Assembly: GCA_012518315.1 (NCBI GenBank)
Contig: JAAYSL010000127.1
Coordinates: forward strand, 1-34,467
Direction of reading: 5' to 3'
DNA from: Bacillota bacterium
Lineage (GTDB): Bacteria; Bacillota; Limnochordia; DTU087
Length of the DNA: 34,467 bases
How positions within the stretch are numbered: the stretch's first letter is position 1; each line of letters opens with the position of its first letter. The translations under genes and the position numbers were made by a program. This document shows, piece by piece, positions 8,083-16,711 of the stretch. The notes under the pieces are model-generated. The model was not told the origin of the DNA and searched no databases. It worked only from the letters and a program-made list of their open reading frames with translations.

Positions 8083-9273
8083 CTAGAACGAATCATTGAG
8101 TAGTCCACCCAAAAGGCGCTGAGTCAGCTCAACCTGGCCATATTCTTGGGCTGTTTGCCAGTCTCGTTCCAGCAAAGCAATGATGAGCTCGGCTGGTACA
8201 TCCCATTGGTCAGCTAAGGCTTCAGCTAGACGCTCTTGACCTAGACCTCCCAGGGCAGTCCAATCTTGGGTGATAAGTGCCTCGGCCTCATGGGGTCTCA
8301 CCCCGTTTTGGAGTAGCTCGTCATAGAGGCTGTATTTCATCTCATTGCGCACAGTTTGCCAGTCACCCCGGACAAGTGCACCCAGCTGTTCTTTGGTGAC
8401 AAGGCCCTTCGATAGGTCAGTAACCTTAGACATGACATCAGCTTGAGTGACAATTCCATTAGCCTTGATAAACTGAGCACTACCGGAGTTGCTGGCCACT
8501 ACATAGACTTGGTCACCGTCAACGAGGTTACCAGCCTGTGATCTGGTGCTATTTCGCAGGATACTAGCATCATGGGCTACTTCCAATACCAATGGTTGCC
8601 CAACTAAGGGGTTTACCATGAGTGTGGTTTGGTGATCGGTGAGTTTGAGAGTACCCTGAACAGTCGTTAGATCCCGGGCAGCCCTCACCATAGCAGCCGT
8701 CTCTTCTCGGTTGGTAGCCCGATCGGGTTGAAAGGCGGCTTCAAAGACCGGTGGGAGTATACCTAGACGACTGGCGATCTCCACAGAATTGTATGCCCAG
8801 TGTCCTTCGGGGACATCGGAAAAAGTCGGCCACCAGCCAAACTGACCGCCCTCAAAGCCACTATCCAACTTCAGTGCCCTGGTCAACATGGTTGTCATTT
8901 CAGCCCTGTTTATCTGTGCATCAGGATGGAATTTGCCATCAGGATAACCTTTAATGATCCCCTTCTCGGTTAAAGCACTAATGTCTTTCTTGGCCCAATG
9001 GTTTTGGATATCTGGGAAATCGGGTTTGCCAGATGATTCGTAACGGAAAGCCTTGGCTAGTATCCGGGCAAATTCAGCCCTGGTGACCGGGTTTTTCGGA
9101 CGAAATGTCTGATCTGGGTAACCATTGATCACCCCATCGGCCAGTAAAGCTTCAATATCAGTCTTGGCCCAGCTAGCCGATATATCGCTAAGCTTGGCCG
9201 CATTGACGACACCACCGATAGAGAACACTATAAGGAGAGCCAGGGTCGCCATCCAGATTGTGTACCTTCGCAT
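8083..9273 (-). CDS. Exported protein with three SLH domains and a C-terminal DW repeat
   Basis: This 396-residue surface protein has a Sec signal (MRRYTIWMATLALLIVFSIG, likely cut after VVNA). Three S-layer homology domains follow at about 28-75, 85-133 and 150-198, each with a recognisable FxDI/V...HWA...GYPD...TRAE-type pattern; they normally bind pyruvylated cell-wall polymers, or the peptidoglycan side of an envelope layer. Residues 204-277 look beta-rich (TLKLTDHQTTLMV, DGDQVYVVASNSG). Residues 290-393 are helical with an internal repeat of about 33 residues marked by DW at 304, 337 and 371. The function beyond cell-surface attachment is not recognised. ATG 9273 is preceded by GGGAGAGG, and the gene appears monocistronic with its own terminator. 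Confidence 0.88.
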   Translation of the reverse strand: MRRYTIWMATLALLIVFSIGGVVNAAKLSDISASWAKTDIEALLADGVINGYPDQTFRPKNPVTRAEFARILAKAFRYESSGKPDFPDIQNHWAKKDISALTEKGIIKGYPDGKFHPDAQINRAEMTTMLTRALKLDSGFEGGQFGWWPTFSDVPEGHWAYNSVEIASRLGILPPVFEAAFQPDRATNREETAAMVRAARDLTTVQGTLKLTDHQTTLMVNPLVGQPLVLEVAHDASILRNSTRSQAGNLVDGDQVYVVASNSGSAQFIKANGIVTQADVMSKVTDLSKGLVTKEQLGALVRGDWQTVRNEMKYSLYDELLQNGVRPHEAEALITQDWTALGGLGQERLAEALADQWDVPAELIIALLERDWQTAQEYGQVELTQRLLGGLLNDSF

Positions 9274-9657
9274 TGGAATAAACCTCTCCCTTCCTGTCTG
9301 TCATTATCTACTAGATAGGTGACAGCATAACCCCGAGTATAGGACTTAAGTCCCCTCTTGCTGCCATAATGCTAACATAACATGATTCACAATACTACCT
9401 TTATCATTATGTAAGTTTAGACGAAGGTGGGAATCTATACACATTGCTACCAGTTTCTAGCTGGGCTCTAGATGAGGAGGAACGGAGCAAAAAGGTAAAT
9501 TAGGTTCTGATATGGAATACTTGCTGGGAACTTCAATGCCCGACCTGGCCCACCCAAATCTTTACCAATTGCTCTTTACGGGCCAACTATCTGTGATAGC
9601 CGAGATGAGACTTTCGTGACTGTATTTATGTGAATCTAAAGACCTGAGGTGATAGTA
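9274..9657. other. 384-base divergent intergenic region between the SLH gene and polA
   Basis: No convincing gene is seen. Visible structure includes the odd palindrome TATCTACTAGATA at 9305-9317 and the perfect 12-bp palindrome GGACTTAAGTCC at 9342-9353, both on the SLH side and possible operator sites for it. Promoters for the two divergent genes must lie here, but no hexamer pair was clear enough to call. Confidence 0.5.
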
Positions 9658-12426
9658 ATGCAGGCCGATACCGGCAGCTCCCCTGACAAAGTGATCCTAG
9701 TGGATGGTAATAGCCTAGTCCACCGTGCATTTTATGCTATGCCAACACTCACCACAAGTCAGGGAGAGCACACAAATGCGGTGCTCGGGTTTACTAATAT
9801 GTTACTGCGCTTATTGGATGATGAGGAGCCGGACTTTGTAGCGGTTGCCTTTGATCTTTCCGGCCCTACTTTCCGCCATGAACAGTTTGAGGATTACAAA
9901 GGCAATCGCCCCCAAATGCCAGATCAATTGGTTCCACAGATGTCCTTAGTGAAGGATGCAATTCAGGGTTTTGCCATACCCATTGTGGAACTAAAGGGCT
10001 ACGAAGCTGATGATATCATCGGTACCCTTGCCTGTCACCATGCCGCTTTGGGCAGAAGCGTTTTGATTGTCACAGGTGATCGGGATTGCCTACAATTGGT
10101 TAATGATCAAGTGACTGCACTAATTACTCGCAGGGGCATCAGTGATCTGGAGGTTTATGACCCAAAGCATGTGGAGAAAAGACATGGCATACCCCCTCAT
10201 TTGGTGGCTGATCTAAAGGGACTAATGGGAGATTCATCTGATAATATCCCGGGAGTGCCCGGTATTGGACCCAAGACAGGAGTCAAGTTGCTGCGGGAAT
10301 ATGGCAGCCTGGAAGGTGTTTTAGATAATGTCCAGGAGCTGCGGGGCAAGCAACAGGAAAACCTCATACGATATGCGGACCAAGCGAGGCTCAGTCGCAA
10401 ACTTGCCACCATCCACTGTGATGTTCCGGTAAAATGCGACCTCGCCCCCTATGCCCGGGAGATGTGGCATGAGGGGGAGTTATCCCAGCTGTTTTCCCGG
10501 CTCGAGTTTAAGAACTTGCTTGCCCGTCTCTCCTTAACCGATGATTCCTTGGAGGTACAGACCCCTACGGGCGAAGGCGGGAGGGAAGCTAGAGGAGAGC
10601 TAGCAGATTTTAGTCTCCTTTCTTCTGACGACGAGATCCAGGATTTGGTCAACACCCTAAAAGAAAGTAAAGAGAAGACCGTCTATCTCGACCCTTATAT
10701 TGACTGTTTTGATAGTATCGATGCCATGCTTGTGGGACTGGGAGTGAGTGATGGCCGGGTTGGTGGATTCATTCCCCTTTACGGAGGTAATGGTGGGGAA
10801 GATGAGAAGAGATTTGAGAAGAACCGATGCCTTGAGGTTTTAGGTGAATTACTTGGTGACACTCACTTAGTAAAGGTTTGTTTTGCCACAAAACCCCTGA
10901 GGCATGCACTGGCCAATCTAGGCACTGTGCTTGCTGAACCGCTTTTTGATCTTGCTTTGGCAGCCTATCTCCTCAACCCGGGGCAAAACATTAGTGGGCT
11001 CGATGATCTCATTTTGCAGGTGCTAGATGATTACCAGCCAGGTATCGAGGATTTGACCGGGAAAGGTGCAAAAGCCATCGCCTTATCGGAAATAGAGTTG
11101 GTAAAGCTGACACAGTTCAGCCAGATGCGGCTCTCCAAGATGGCTGCCTTGAAGGCCAGGCTTACAGAGCAGCTCGCAGATTATGAACTAGTCAGATTAT
11201 ATGAGGAAGTTGAGCTCCCCCTAAGCCGAGTGCTAACGGCGATGGAGCGACGGGGGGTAGCAGTGGATATTGATGAGCTACAGGGTATCTCCCAGGAGTT
11301 TGGCCAAAGGATCGATGATCTAACTAATGCCATTTATGATCTTGCGGGGATGGAGTTTAACATTAACTCTCCTAAACAATTGGGCGAAGTGTTGTTTGAG
11401 CGCTTAGGTTTACCTGTTCTCAAGGAGACTAAGACCGGTCCCTCGACTAGTGCTGAGGTCTTGGAGCAGTTAGCCGAGGAGCATGAGATAGTCCTGTTAG
11501 TCTTGGATTACCGGCAACTAGTGAAACTCAAATCAACCTATCTAGACAGTCTGGAGCCATTGGTACATCCCGTTACAGGACGTATTCATACAAGTTTCCA
11601 CCAAACAGCTACTGCCACTGGACGTTTGTCTAGTGTCAATCCGAATCTACAGAACATCCCAGTTAGGACAGAGGAAGGTAGGCGAATTCGCCGTGCCTTT
11701 GTGGCAAGGCGGCCAGAACATGTCCTTGTGTCGGTAGATTACTCTCAGATAGAGCTGCGAGTATTGGCTCATATGTCTGGAGATCCGGCGTGGGTAGAGG
11801 CTTTTCGGGCAGGGGCAGATATCCATGCCCGCACAGCCGCAGAGGTATTTGGCTTGGAAATGGATGAGGTCACTCCCGCTTTGCGGAATGCGGCTAAGGC
11901 GATCAACTTTGGAATTGTTTATGGGATCAGTGGTTTCGGCTTGGCCAAAGGTACTGGCCTTAGTATCCAGGAAGCCCAAAGCTATATAAACAAGTACTTC
12001 CATAAATACGCTGGAGTTAAGGCATATCTTGACGGGGCTGTGGCGGAAGCCAAAGAAAAGGGATATGTGACAACCCTGTTTAATCGGCGCCGATATTTGC
12101 CAGATATCCGGAGTCGCCGATGGGCACTGCGGAATTTCGCGGAGCGGGCGGCAATGAATGCGCCCATCCAAGGTACTGCCGCGGACATCATCAAGATGGC
12201 GATGGTAGCTGTAGAAAAGGAGATCCAGAAGTGTGGGCTAAGGGCTGATATGCTACTCCAGGTCCATGATGAGCTAGTATTTGAGGTTCATACAGAGGAT
12301 CTCATGCCAGCGGCTAGGCTAATCAAGGAAACCATGGAGGGGATTGTCACCTTGGATGTCCCGCTGGTGGTGGAGGTAAAAGCGGGCCCCAACTGGCGGG
12401 ATGCAAAGACTATATGTTGGGGTTAG
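9658..12426 (+). CDS. polA: DNA polymerase I
   Basis: This 922-residue family A polymerase is for Okazaki-fragment processing and repair synthesis. The N-terminal 5'-3' exonuclease domain (about 10-295) shows LVDGNSLVHRAFYA, YEADDIIGTLA, VTGDRDCLQLV and DSSDNIPGVPGIGPKTG. The 3'-5' exonuclease-like domain (about 315-500) lacks the DxE catalytic pair (VYLDPYIDCFDS in its place), so proofreading is probably absent, as in Bacillus and Thermus enzymes. The polymerase domain has motif A VDYSQIELRVLAHMSGD (Asp694), motif B RNAAKAINFGIVYG and motif C QVHDELVFEV (Asp871). ATG 9658 is preferred to the GTG at 9649 because GAGGTGATAG is well spaced ahead of it. It begins a conserved polA-mutM-ytaF-coaE cluster. 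Confidence 0.97.
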   Translation: MQADTGSSPDKVILVDGNSLVHRAFYAMPTLTTSQGEHTNAVLGFTNMLLRLLDDEEPDFVAVAFDLSGPTFRHEQFEDYKGNRPQMPDQLVPQMSLVKDAIQGFAIPIVELKGYEADDIIGTLACHHAALGRSVLIVTGDRDCLQLVNDQVTALITRRGISDLEVYDPKHVEKRHGIPPHLVADLKGLMGDSSDNIPGVPGIGPKTGVKLLREYGSLEGVLDNVQELRGKQQENLIRYADQARLSRKLATIHCDVPVKCDLAPYAREMWHEGELSQLFSRLEFKNLLARLSLTDDSLEVQTPTGEGGREARGELADFSLLSSDDEIQDLVNTLKESKEKTVYLDPYIDCFDSIDAMLVGLGVSDGRVGGFIPLYGGNGGEDEKRFEKNRCLEVLGELLGDTHLVKVCFATKPLRHALANLGTVLAEPLFDLALAAYLLNPGQNISGLDDLILQVLDDYQPGIEDLTGKGAKAIALSEIELVKLTQFSQMRLSKMAALKARLTEQLADYELVRLYEEVELPLSRVLTAMERRGVAVDIDELQGISQEFGQRIDDLTNAIYDLAGMEFNINSPKQLGEVLFERLGLPVLKETKTGPSTSAEVLEQLAEEHEIVLLVLDYRQLVKLKSTYLDSLEPLVHPVTGRIHTSFHQTATATGRLSSVNPNLQNIPVRTEEGRRIRRAFVARRPEHVLVSVDYSQIELRVLAHMSGDPAWVEAFRAGADIHARTAAEVFGLEMDEVTPALRNAAKAINFGIVYGISGFGLAKGTGLSIQEAQSYINKYFHKYAGVKAYLDGAVAEAKEKGYVTTLFNRRRYLPDIRSRRWALRNFAERAAMNAPIQGTAADIIKMAMVAVEKEIQKCGLRADMLLQVHDELVFEVHTEDLMPAARLIKETMEGIVTLDVPLVVEVKAGPNWRDAKTICWG

Positions 12427-12450
12427 CAGGAAACAAAGAGGTGAAAGAAG

Positions 12451-13275
12451 TTGCCTGAACTACCGGAAGTAGAGACTATCCGTAGAACGCTACAGACAAA
12501 GATCTTGCATAGGCCAATTCAAGGCATCAAAGTGTCCTACAAAAAGGTGCTGCAGAGCTGCACGGAGCAGGAGTTTGGGCAAGCCCTTCAAGATAGGGAG
12601 TTTATCAGACTAGAACGTCGGGGCAAATACTTGATCTGGGCATTGGATTCGGGAGATCGTGTGGTTATCCATTTGCGGATGACCGGTCAGCTGGTAGTAG
12701 TGCCTACAGGCTACCCAAGGGAAAAGCATACTTCCTTGCAGATCTATATGTATGGCGATGAGGAGCTGCGGCTAATTGATCAGCGGAAGTTTGCCACTGT
12801 TTATCTCCTCCATGAGCCCGGCTATGGCTCCATTAAGGGCCTAAGTAGTCTGGGGAAAGAACCCTTAGACGAAGGTTTTACCCCTACTTACCTTGCAAGG
12901 GAAGTGCTGAATCGAACCGCACCGATCAAATCGTTCCTTTTGGATCAGCGCCGAATCGCGGGTCTGGGGAATATCTACGCCGATGAGAGCCTACACCGGG
13001 CAGGAATTCTCCCTAACCGATCTGCTGGCTCATTGGGCAAGGTAGAGATTGAACGATTGTGCAGTAGCATCAAAGAGGTCATCCAAGAAGGTATCGCCCA
13101 TCGGGGCACAACCTTCCGAAATTATGTGGATGGTGATGGGCGTAAAGGGGGCTTTCAGGAGTTGCTACGGGTCTATGGCAGAGAAGGAGAGCCTTGCGGG
13201 ATGTGTGGTGAGCCTATCCATCGCATAAAGCTATCTGGCCGCAGCTCCTATTACTGCCCTCATTGTCAAAACTAA
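12451..13275 (+). CDS. mutM: Formamidopyrimidine-DNA glycosylase (Fpg)
   Basis: This 274-residue base-excision glycosylase/AP lyase removes 8-oxoguanine and formamidopyrimidines. The TTG at 12451, after GAGGTGAAAG, gives the mandatory N-terminus PELPEVETIRRTL, where Pro2 is the catalytic nucleophile and Glu3 the general acid. Further family motifs are RRGKYLIW, HLRMTGQLVV, the H2TH region around GLGNIYADESLHRAGI and GTTFRNYVDGDGRKGGFQ, and a C-terminal zinc finger CGMC...YYCPHC that lesion enzymes need for DNA binding. Length is typical. It starts 24 bases after polA and is almost certainly in the same operon. Confidence 0.97.
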   Translation: MPELPEVETIRRTLQTKILHRPIQGIKVSYKKVLQSCTEQEFGQALQDREFIRLERRGKYLIWALDSGDRVVIHLRMTGQLVVVPTGYPREKHTSLQIYMYGDEELRLIDQRKFATVYLLHEPGYGSIKGLSSLGKEPLDEGFTPTYLAREVLNRTAPIKSFLLDQRRIAGLGNIYADESLHRAGILPNRSAGSLGKVEIERLCSSIKEVIQEGIAHRGTTFRNYVDGDGRKGGFQELLRVYGREGEPCGMCGEPIHRIKLSGRSSYYCPHCQN

Positions 13276-13364
13276 GCAAATTGCCTTTGGTCTTGTAACT
13301 AGCCCTATTGCTTCTCCATAGGATAGAGATAGATCATACGAGTCCTTTTGGGGGAGGCATCAGC

Positions 13365-14033
13365 GTGAATCTGTCGGCTGTCTTGCTTCTGGCGATAGGG
13401 ATTAGTCTTGACGGCTTTGTCGCAGGTATAGCCTATGGGCTGCGACGGGTGAGAATACCATTGACATCGGTTGGGATAGCCAGTCTTGTTTCGGGAGTTG
13501 CAGTACTGGTAGGTATGCAGGCAGGTGTTTTCGTTGGACACTATATCGATGGTGGCTTTGTGCCCAGGCTCGGTGCAGTGCTCTTGATTGGCCTTGGCCT
13601 TTGGGGTATGATCCAGAGTCAGCGTGAGGCGGATCCTGCTGTGATTTCAAGTAGTGTCCAATCAAAGGAAGAAGACATGATCCTGCGGGTTAAGCTACAG
13701 CCCTTTGGCCTGGTTATTCAGGTGTGGAAAGAGCCCCTAACCGCTGACCTTGATTGTTCCGGGACCATTGGTGGTTGGGAGGCAGTTTTGCTAGGGTTAG
13801 CACTGGCTCTAGATGCCATGGGTGTAGGCTTGGCCGCGGCTTTGGCTGGGTTTCCGCTACTGGCCACTAGTAGTAGCATAATCGTGGTTAGTTTCTTGGC
13901 CCTTAGTGGCGGTCTGTTATTGGGGAGCCACTGGGCCGCTCAGGATAAGGTGTCTAGAGGAGTATTCCGCTATTTGCCTGGTGGAGTATTGATGACTATA
14001 GGTTTGTGGTGGCTGATTACAGCCGGGAGGTGA
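13365..14033 (+). CDS. ytaF: Sporulation membrane protein YtaF (MntP-like fold)
   Basis: This 222-residue membrane protein of the YtaF family, related to the MntP/manganese exporter group, lies between mutM and coaE in Bacillus too. It has two homologous halves, each opening with a family signature: AIGISLDGFVAGIAYGLR near residue 10 and LGLALALDAMGVGLAAALA near 145. The linker carries KEPLTADLDCSGTIGGWEA, strongly like the YtaF motif. About six membrane helices are expected. The GTG at 13365 is selected because GGGGGAGG precedes it; the in-frame upstream extension is hydrophilic and lacks a ribosome site. Transport of a metal is plausible from the fold but unproven. Confidence 0.92.
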   Translation: MNLSAVLLLAIGISLDGFVAGIAYGLRRVRIPLTSVGIASLVSGVAVLVGMQAGVFVGHYIDGGFVPRLGAVLLIGLGLWGMIQSQREADPAVISSSVQSKEEDMILRVKLQPFGLVIQVWKEPLTADLDCSGTIGGWEAVLLGLALALDAMGVGLAAALAGFPLLATSSSIIVVSFLALSGGLLLGSHWAAQDKVSRGVFRYLPGGVLMTIGLWWLITAGR

Positions 14034-14037
14034 GAGT

Positions 14038-14643
14038 GTGCTAGTGGTCGGGCTAACCGGGGGGATTGCCAGCGGGAAATCCACTGTCTCCGCTTTACTT
14101 AAGGAACGTTGTTATATGGTGCTAGATGCAGATGAATTTGCCAGGGACGTGGCAAAGCCCCATACAGCTGGCTGGCAGGAAATATGGGAGGTCTTTGGTG
14201 AAGAGTACTTCCATCCCGATGGTAGCTTGGATCGCTCGCGACTGGCAGAAACTATCTTCAGAGATGCAACGGCCCGGCATCGGCTAAACGAGATCATTCA
14301 TCCCAAGGTTCTGGCGCTGATAGAAAGCCGTATCCAGGAGTCAAGAAACCGGGGGGAATCCTTAGTCATTGTCGATGTGCCTTTGCTTTTTGAAGTGGGC
14401 TGGGACAAGCAGGTGGACAAAGTAGTTGTCGTCTATGTCAAACCCGAGATCCAGTTAGCACGCTTACTAGAAAGAGACAATCTCACACTCGAGGAAGCCC
14501 AAAACCGAATTGCAGCCCAACTACCACTTTCTCTGAAGGCTCAACAAGCCGACTATGTGATTGACAACTCTGGTTCTCTAGAGGATACCTCCCGCCAGGT
14601 CGATATGATAATGGACACGCTGCTCCGGGGATATAGACAGTAG
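14038..14643 (+). CDS. coaE: Dephospho-CoA kinase
   Basis: This 201-residue P-loop kinase catalyses the last step of coenzyme A synthesis, phosphorylating the ribose 3'-OH of dephospho-CoA. The Walker A motif GLTGGIASGKS lies at residues 5-15; DADEFARDV, HPKVLALI, VIVDVPLLFEVGWD and the lid-type RLLERDNLTLEEAQNRI follow in family order. The GTG start four bases after the ytaF stop, with GGGAGGTGAGA overlapping that stop, indicates tight coupling. Length is typical. Confidence 0.97.
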   Translation: MLVVGLTGGIASGKSTVSALLKERCYMVLDADEFARDVAKPHTAGWQEIWEVFGEEYFHPDGSLDRSRLAETIFRDATARHRLNEIIHPKVLALIESRIQESRNRGESLVIVDVPLLFEVGWDKQVDKVVVVYVKPEIQLARLLERDNLTLEEAQNRIAAQLPLSLKAQQADYVIDNSGSLEDTSRQVDMIMDTLLRGYRQ

Positions 14644-14834
14644 GTGCATATCGGCATCTGACCTGCCGACAAACGGGAAACGACCAATATCGACACAGTA
14701 ATGTAGGACGCGCATGGGGGCATAATCTAGAATTGTACGCCTATGGCGAAGCATGGGTAAGTAGAACACAGAGAGCATTACCCTGATGGAGTCTGGGTTT
14801 TCCACAAAGTGGTGTAGAGGGGGCCGCTAGTCCT

Positions 14835-15554
14835 TTGCGCTGGAGACGGAATTTCCTTTCGCTTCTTATCATAGCTATAGTGGCAGTCTCACTTAACTGG
14901 CAAGTGGTTTTGCGGTGGTTTTACCCAATCCGCTATGTAAGCGAGATCTCTACCCACACCCAAGCACTCCCCTTGGATCCATATTTGGTGGCGGCGTTAA
15001 TTCGGGTGGAAAGTAACTTCACGCCTGATGCTCGCTCCCAAAAAGGTGCCACTGGGCTCATGCAGTTAATGCCAGAGACCGCTGAGTGGGTGGCACAGCA
15101 GCTAGGGCTCAAGATTAGCGATCTTGAGCTGCTTGATCCCGATACCAATATTCGCCTGGGCACATGGTACTTATCGATGCTGCAAGAGGAGTTTGGTGGT
15201 AATTTGGTAGTGGCTCTAGCCGCCTATAATGGTGGCCGAGGCAATGTCTCGCGGTGGCTAGCTGAGCAGCGCTGGAATGGGCGTCTGGAATCTGTCGATG
15301 ATATACCTTTTCTGGAGACCCGCCTGTATGTACAACGTGTGCTAGGGGTATACACCTGGTATGTTCGGCTCTATCGCGGGATGTGGCCTCCTTCCGCCAC
15401 AGAACTGCCGATTCTGCCAGATATCGGGCGGCACCTGGAATCATGGTGGCATAGGGCACGGCAGATACTTGAGCGCTATCGGTATCTTCAGGGCAAACCA
15501 GGAGGCAGACTGAAAGTACTTAATGATTATACGACTTGGGCGCATAATCATTAA
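14835..15554 (+). CDS. Membrane-anchored lytic transglycosylase (SLT domain)
   Basis: This 239-residue peptidoglycan lytic transglycosylase cleaves the MurNAc-GlcNAc bond to give anhydro ends. An N-terminal hydrophobic helix (about 8-27) anchors or exports it. The goose-lysozyme-like SLT domain spans about 44-180 with catalytic Glu59 in RVESNF, then GATGLMQLMPETA, NIRLGTWYLSML and AALAAYNGGRGNV. It resembles the YjbJ/Slt-like enzymes found downstream of coaE in several Clostridia. The TTG start lies 11 bases after AGAGGGGG; an in-frame stop close upstream was not found, so a slightly longer N-terminus cannot be excluded. The 191 bases between coaE and this gene hold only small hairpins. A 14-bp inverted repeat spans its stop codon. 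Confidence 0.92.
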   Translation: MRWRRNFLSLLIIAIVAVSLNWQVVLRWFYPIRYVSEISTHTQALPLDPYLVAALIRVESNFTPDARSQKGATGLMQLMPETAEWVAQQLGLKISDLELLDPDTNIRLGTWYLSMLQEEFGGNLVVALAAYNGGRGNVSRWLAEQRWNGRLESVDDIPFLETRLYVQRVLGVYTWYVRLYRGMWPPSATELPILPDIGRHLESWWHRARQILERYRYLQGKPGGRLKVLNDYTTWAHNH

Positions 15555-15557
15555 GTA
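15517..15557. repeat. 14-bp perfect inverted repeat spanning the transglycosylase stop codon
   Basis: TACTTAATGATTAT (15517-15530) and ATAATCATTAAGTA (15544-15557) are exact reverse complements around a 13-base loop. The TAA stop at 15552-15554 lies in the right arm. There is no T-run, so it is either an mRNA 3'-end stabiliser, a poor terminator or a protein-binding site. Confidence 0.75.
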
Positions 15558-15589
15558 ACGGATCAGGACATCCCTGGGGATGCTGGATA

Positions 15590-15599
15590 TTGTATACAA
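15590..15599. promoter_or_regulatory. Palindrome TTGTATACAA upstream of the UTRA-type regulator
   Basis: This perfect 10-bp palindrome lies about 205 bases ahead of the regulator gene. GntR/UTRA-type regulators often bind short GT...AC palindromes, so this could be its operator, but the spacing differs from the known HutC consensus and no second copy was found near 16700. Confidence 0.25.
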
Positions 15600-15803
15600 G
15601 GAAGAGTCCCGGTGTTATCGGAGAGTGTTCCTCGCCATGAACCAGGGTTTTTGGCCAATTCGGCAAGTCTCTAGTGATTTTTTATGCCTGTTCGGAAGGA
15701 TTTTCATGTATTTCTTCGAATTACAATTATTAATACGGCCATACCTTGCACCTTCTGAGGCTAAGTAATCAGGCTGAACCCCGGGCTAGAAAGAGGAAGG
15801 ATA

Positions 15804-16520
15804 ATGTCAGCAGTACCCGAGACAAAAAAGGAGCAAATCCTAAGGCTAGCCCGCCAGGATCCGTTTCTAAAAGTCGAAGAGATCGCGGCGAAGGTGGATA
15901 CGACACCACGTTATGTGCGGACCATTCTTTCTGAAGCCAAGATTTCCTTAATGCAGCTAAGACGGAGCTATGCCAGGCGAATGGAACAACGCCTTGGTAT
16001 AGATGTTGGGATAAGGGGTAGTGAGCCTGGTTTGACAACACCCATAGCCGATACTGATAGGTGTTTAGGTAGTGACGAAATCCGCATCCATAAGGTGGAG
16101 CGGAGCGATTGGGCGACTCTATTGGGAGTTGCCGCAGATGAGCCGCTACTCATGTTGAGTCGGGTACGGATGATGGATGGGCAGCCGTTTTTTGTCAGTC
16201 AAGTGGTAACCACCGGCGATTTTAGCCTATCAGAAGAAATGCTGGCGAGTGACATGCCCTTGCCGGAGCTTTTGGGCCTTACGCAGCCTGATGCCACAGA
16301 GCTTAAGAAGTGGAGTCTTGAAGTCGAGCCCGCCGATCCCTATATCACCGCTTGCTTGGGCGTGTCCAACGGTGAACCAGTTATGCGCTCCGGCAATCTA
16401 ATTGTTGCCAAGGGGCGACCTGTAGGACTGGAATTTAGCATCTTTCCCGCCTATGGGGTAAGGTTCATTCTGGATGGGGATGGCGAGTACGAGCTAAGAG
16501 TTGTGGAAAAGACGGGCTAG
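15804..16520 (+). CDS. Transcription regulator, N-terminal helix-turn-helix plus UTRA-like ligand domain
   Basis: This 238-residue probable regulator has a short N-terminal helix-turn-helix (about 8-55, LKVEEIAAKVDTTPRYVRTIL), not the usual GntR winged helix. The C-terminal 160 residues resemble the UTRA ligand-binding domain with the chorismate-lyase fold, with duplicated motifs LGVAADEPLLMLSRVRMMDGQPF and LGVSNGEPVMRSGNLIVAKGRPV. Such proteins sense a small molecule. Immediate placement before a peptide transporter operon suggests control of that operon, but this is inference. The ATG at 15804 follows AGGAAGG. The combination of domains is uncommon; a degenerate GntR relative is the alternative. 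Confidence 0.75.
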   Translation: MSAVPETKKEQILRLARQDPFLKVEEIAAKVDTTPRYVRTILSEAKISLMQLRRSYARRMEQRLGIDVGIRGSEPGLTTPIADTDRCLGSDEIRIHKVERSDWATLLGVAADEPLLMLSRVRMMDGQPFFVSQVVTTGDFSLSEEMLASDMPLPELLGLTQPDATELKKWSLEVEPADPYITACLGVSNGEPVMRSGNLIVAKGRPVGLEFSIFPAYGVRFILDGDGEYELRVVEKTG

Positions 16521-16533
16521 AATGAGCAGGTGA

Positions 16534-16586
16534 CAGCTTGTGGGCAAACAGACGTCAGTCTGGTGACGTCCTACCACAAGAAGCTG
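16534..16586. repeat. Nested inverted repeat at the head of the peptide transporter operon
   Basis: The inner arms GACGTCA (16551-16557) and TGACGTC (16564-16570) enclose GTCTGG. The outer arms CAGCTTGTGG (16534-16543) and CCACAAGAAGCTG (16574-16586) pair with a small bulge. No T-run follows. It lies between the regulator stop and the binding-protein start, so an operator or structured leader are both possible. Confidence 0.55.
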
Positions 16587-16711
16587 GCAAACAGGAATGG
16601 AACGCCGGAAAGGGGGACGGGCGGCTTAAAGGACAATAGATAGTGGTAGCGGTGAATGTAAGATAGGTTTGTTGAGAGTAGTAGATTCTAACGGAAATTA
16701 GGAGGGTGAGA

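Noticed and set aside
11647-12171. 174-codon minus-strand frame inside polA
   Set aside because: It is antisense to the catalytic polymerase motifs, with no start signals and no family resemblance.
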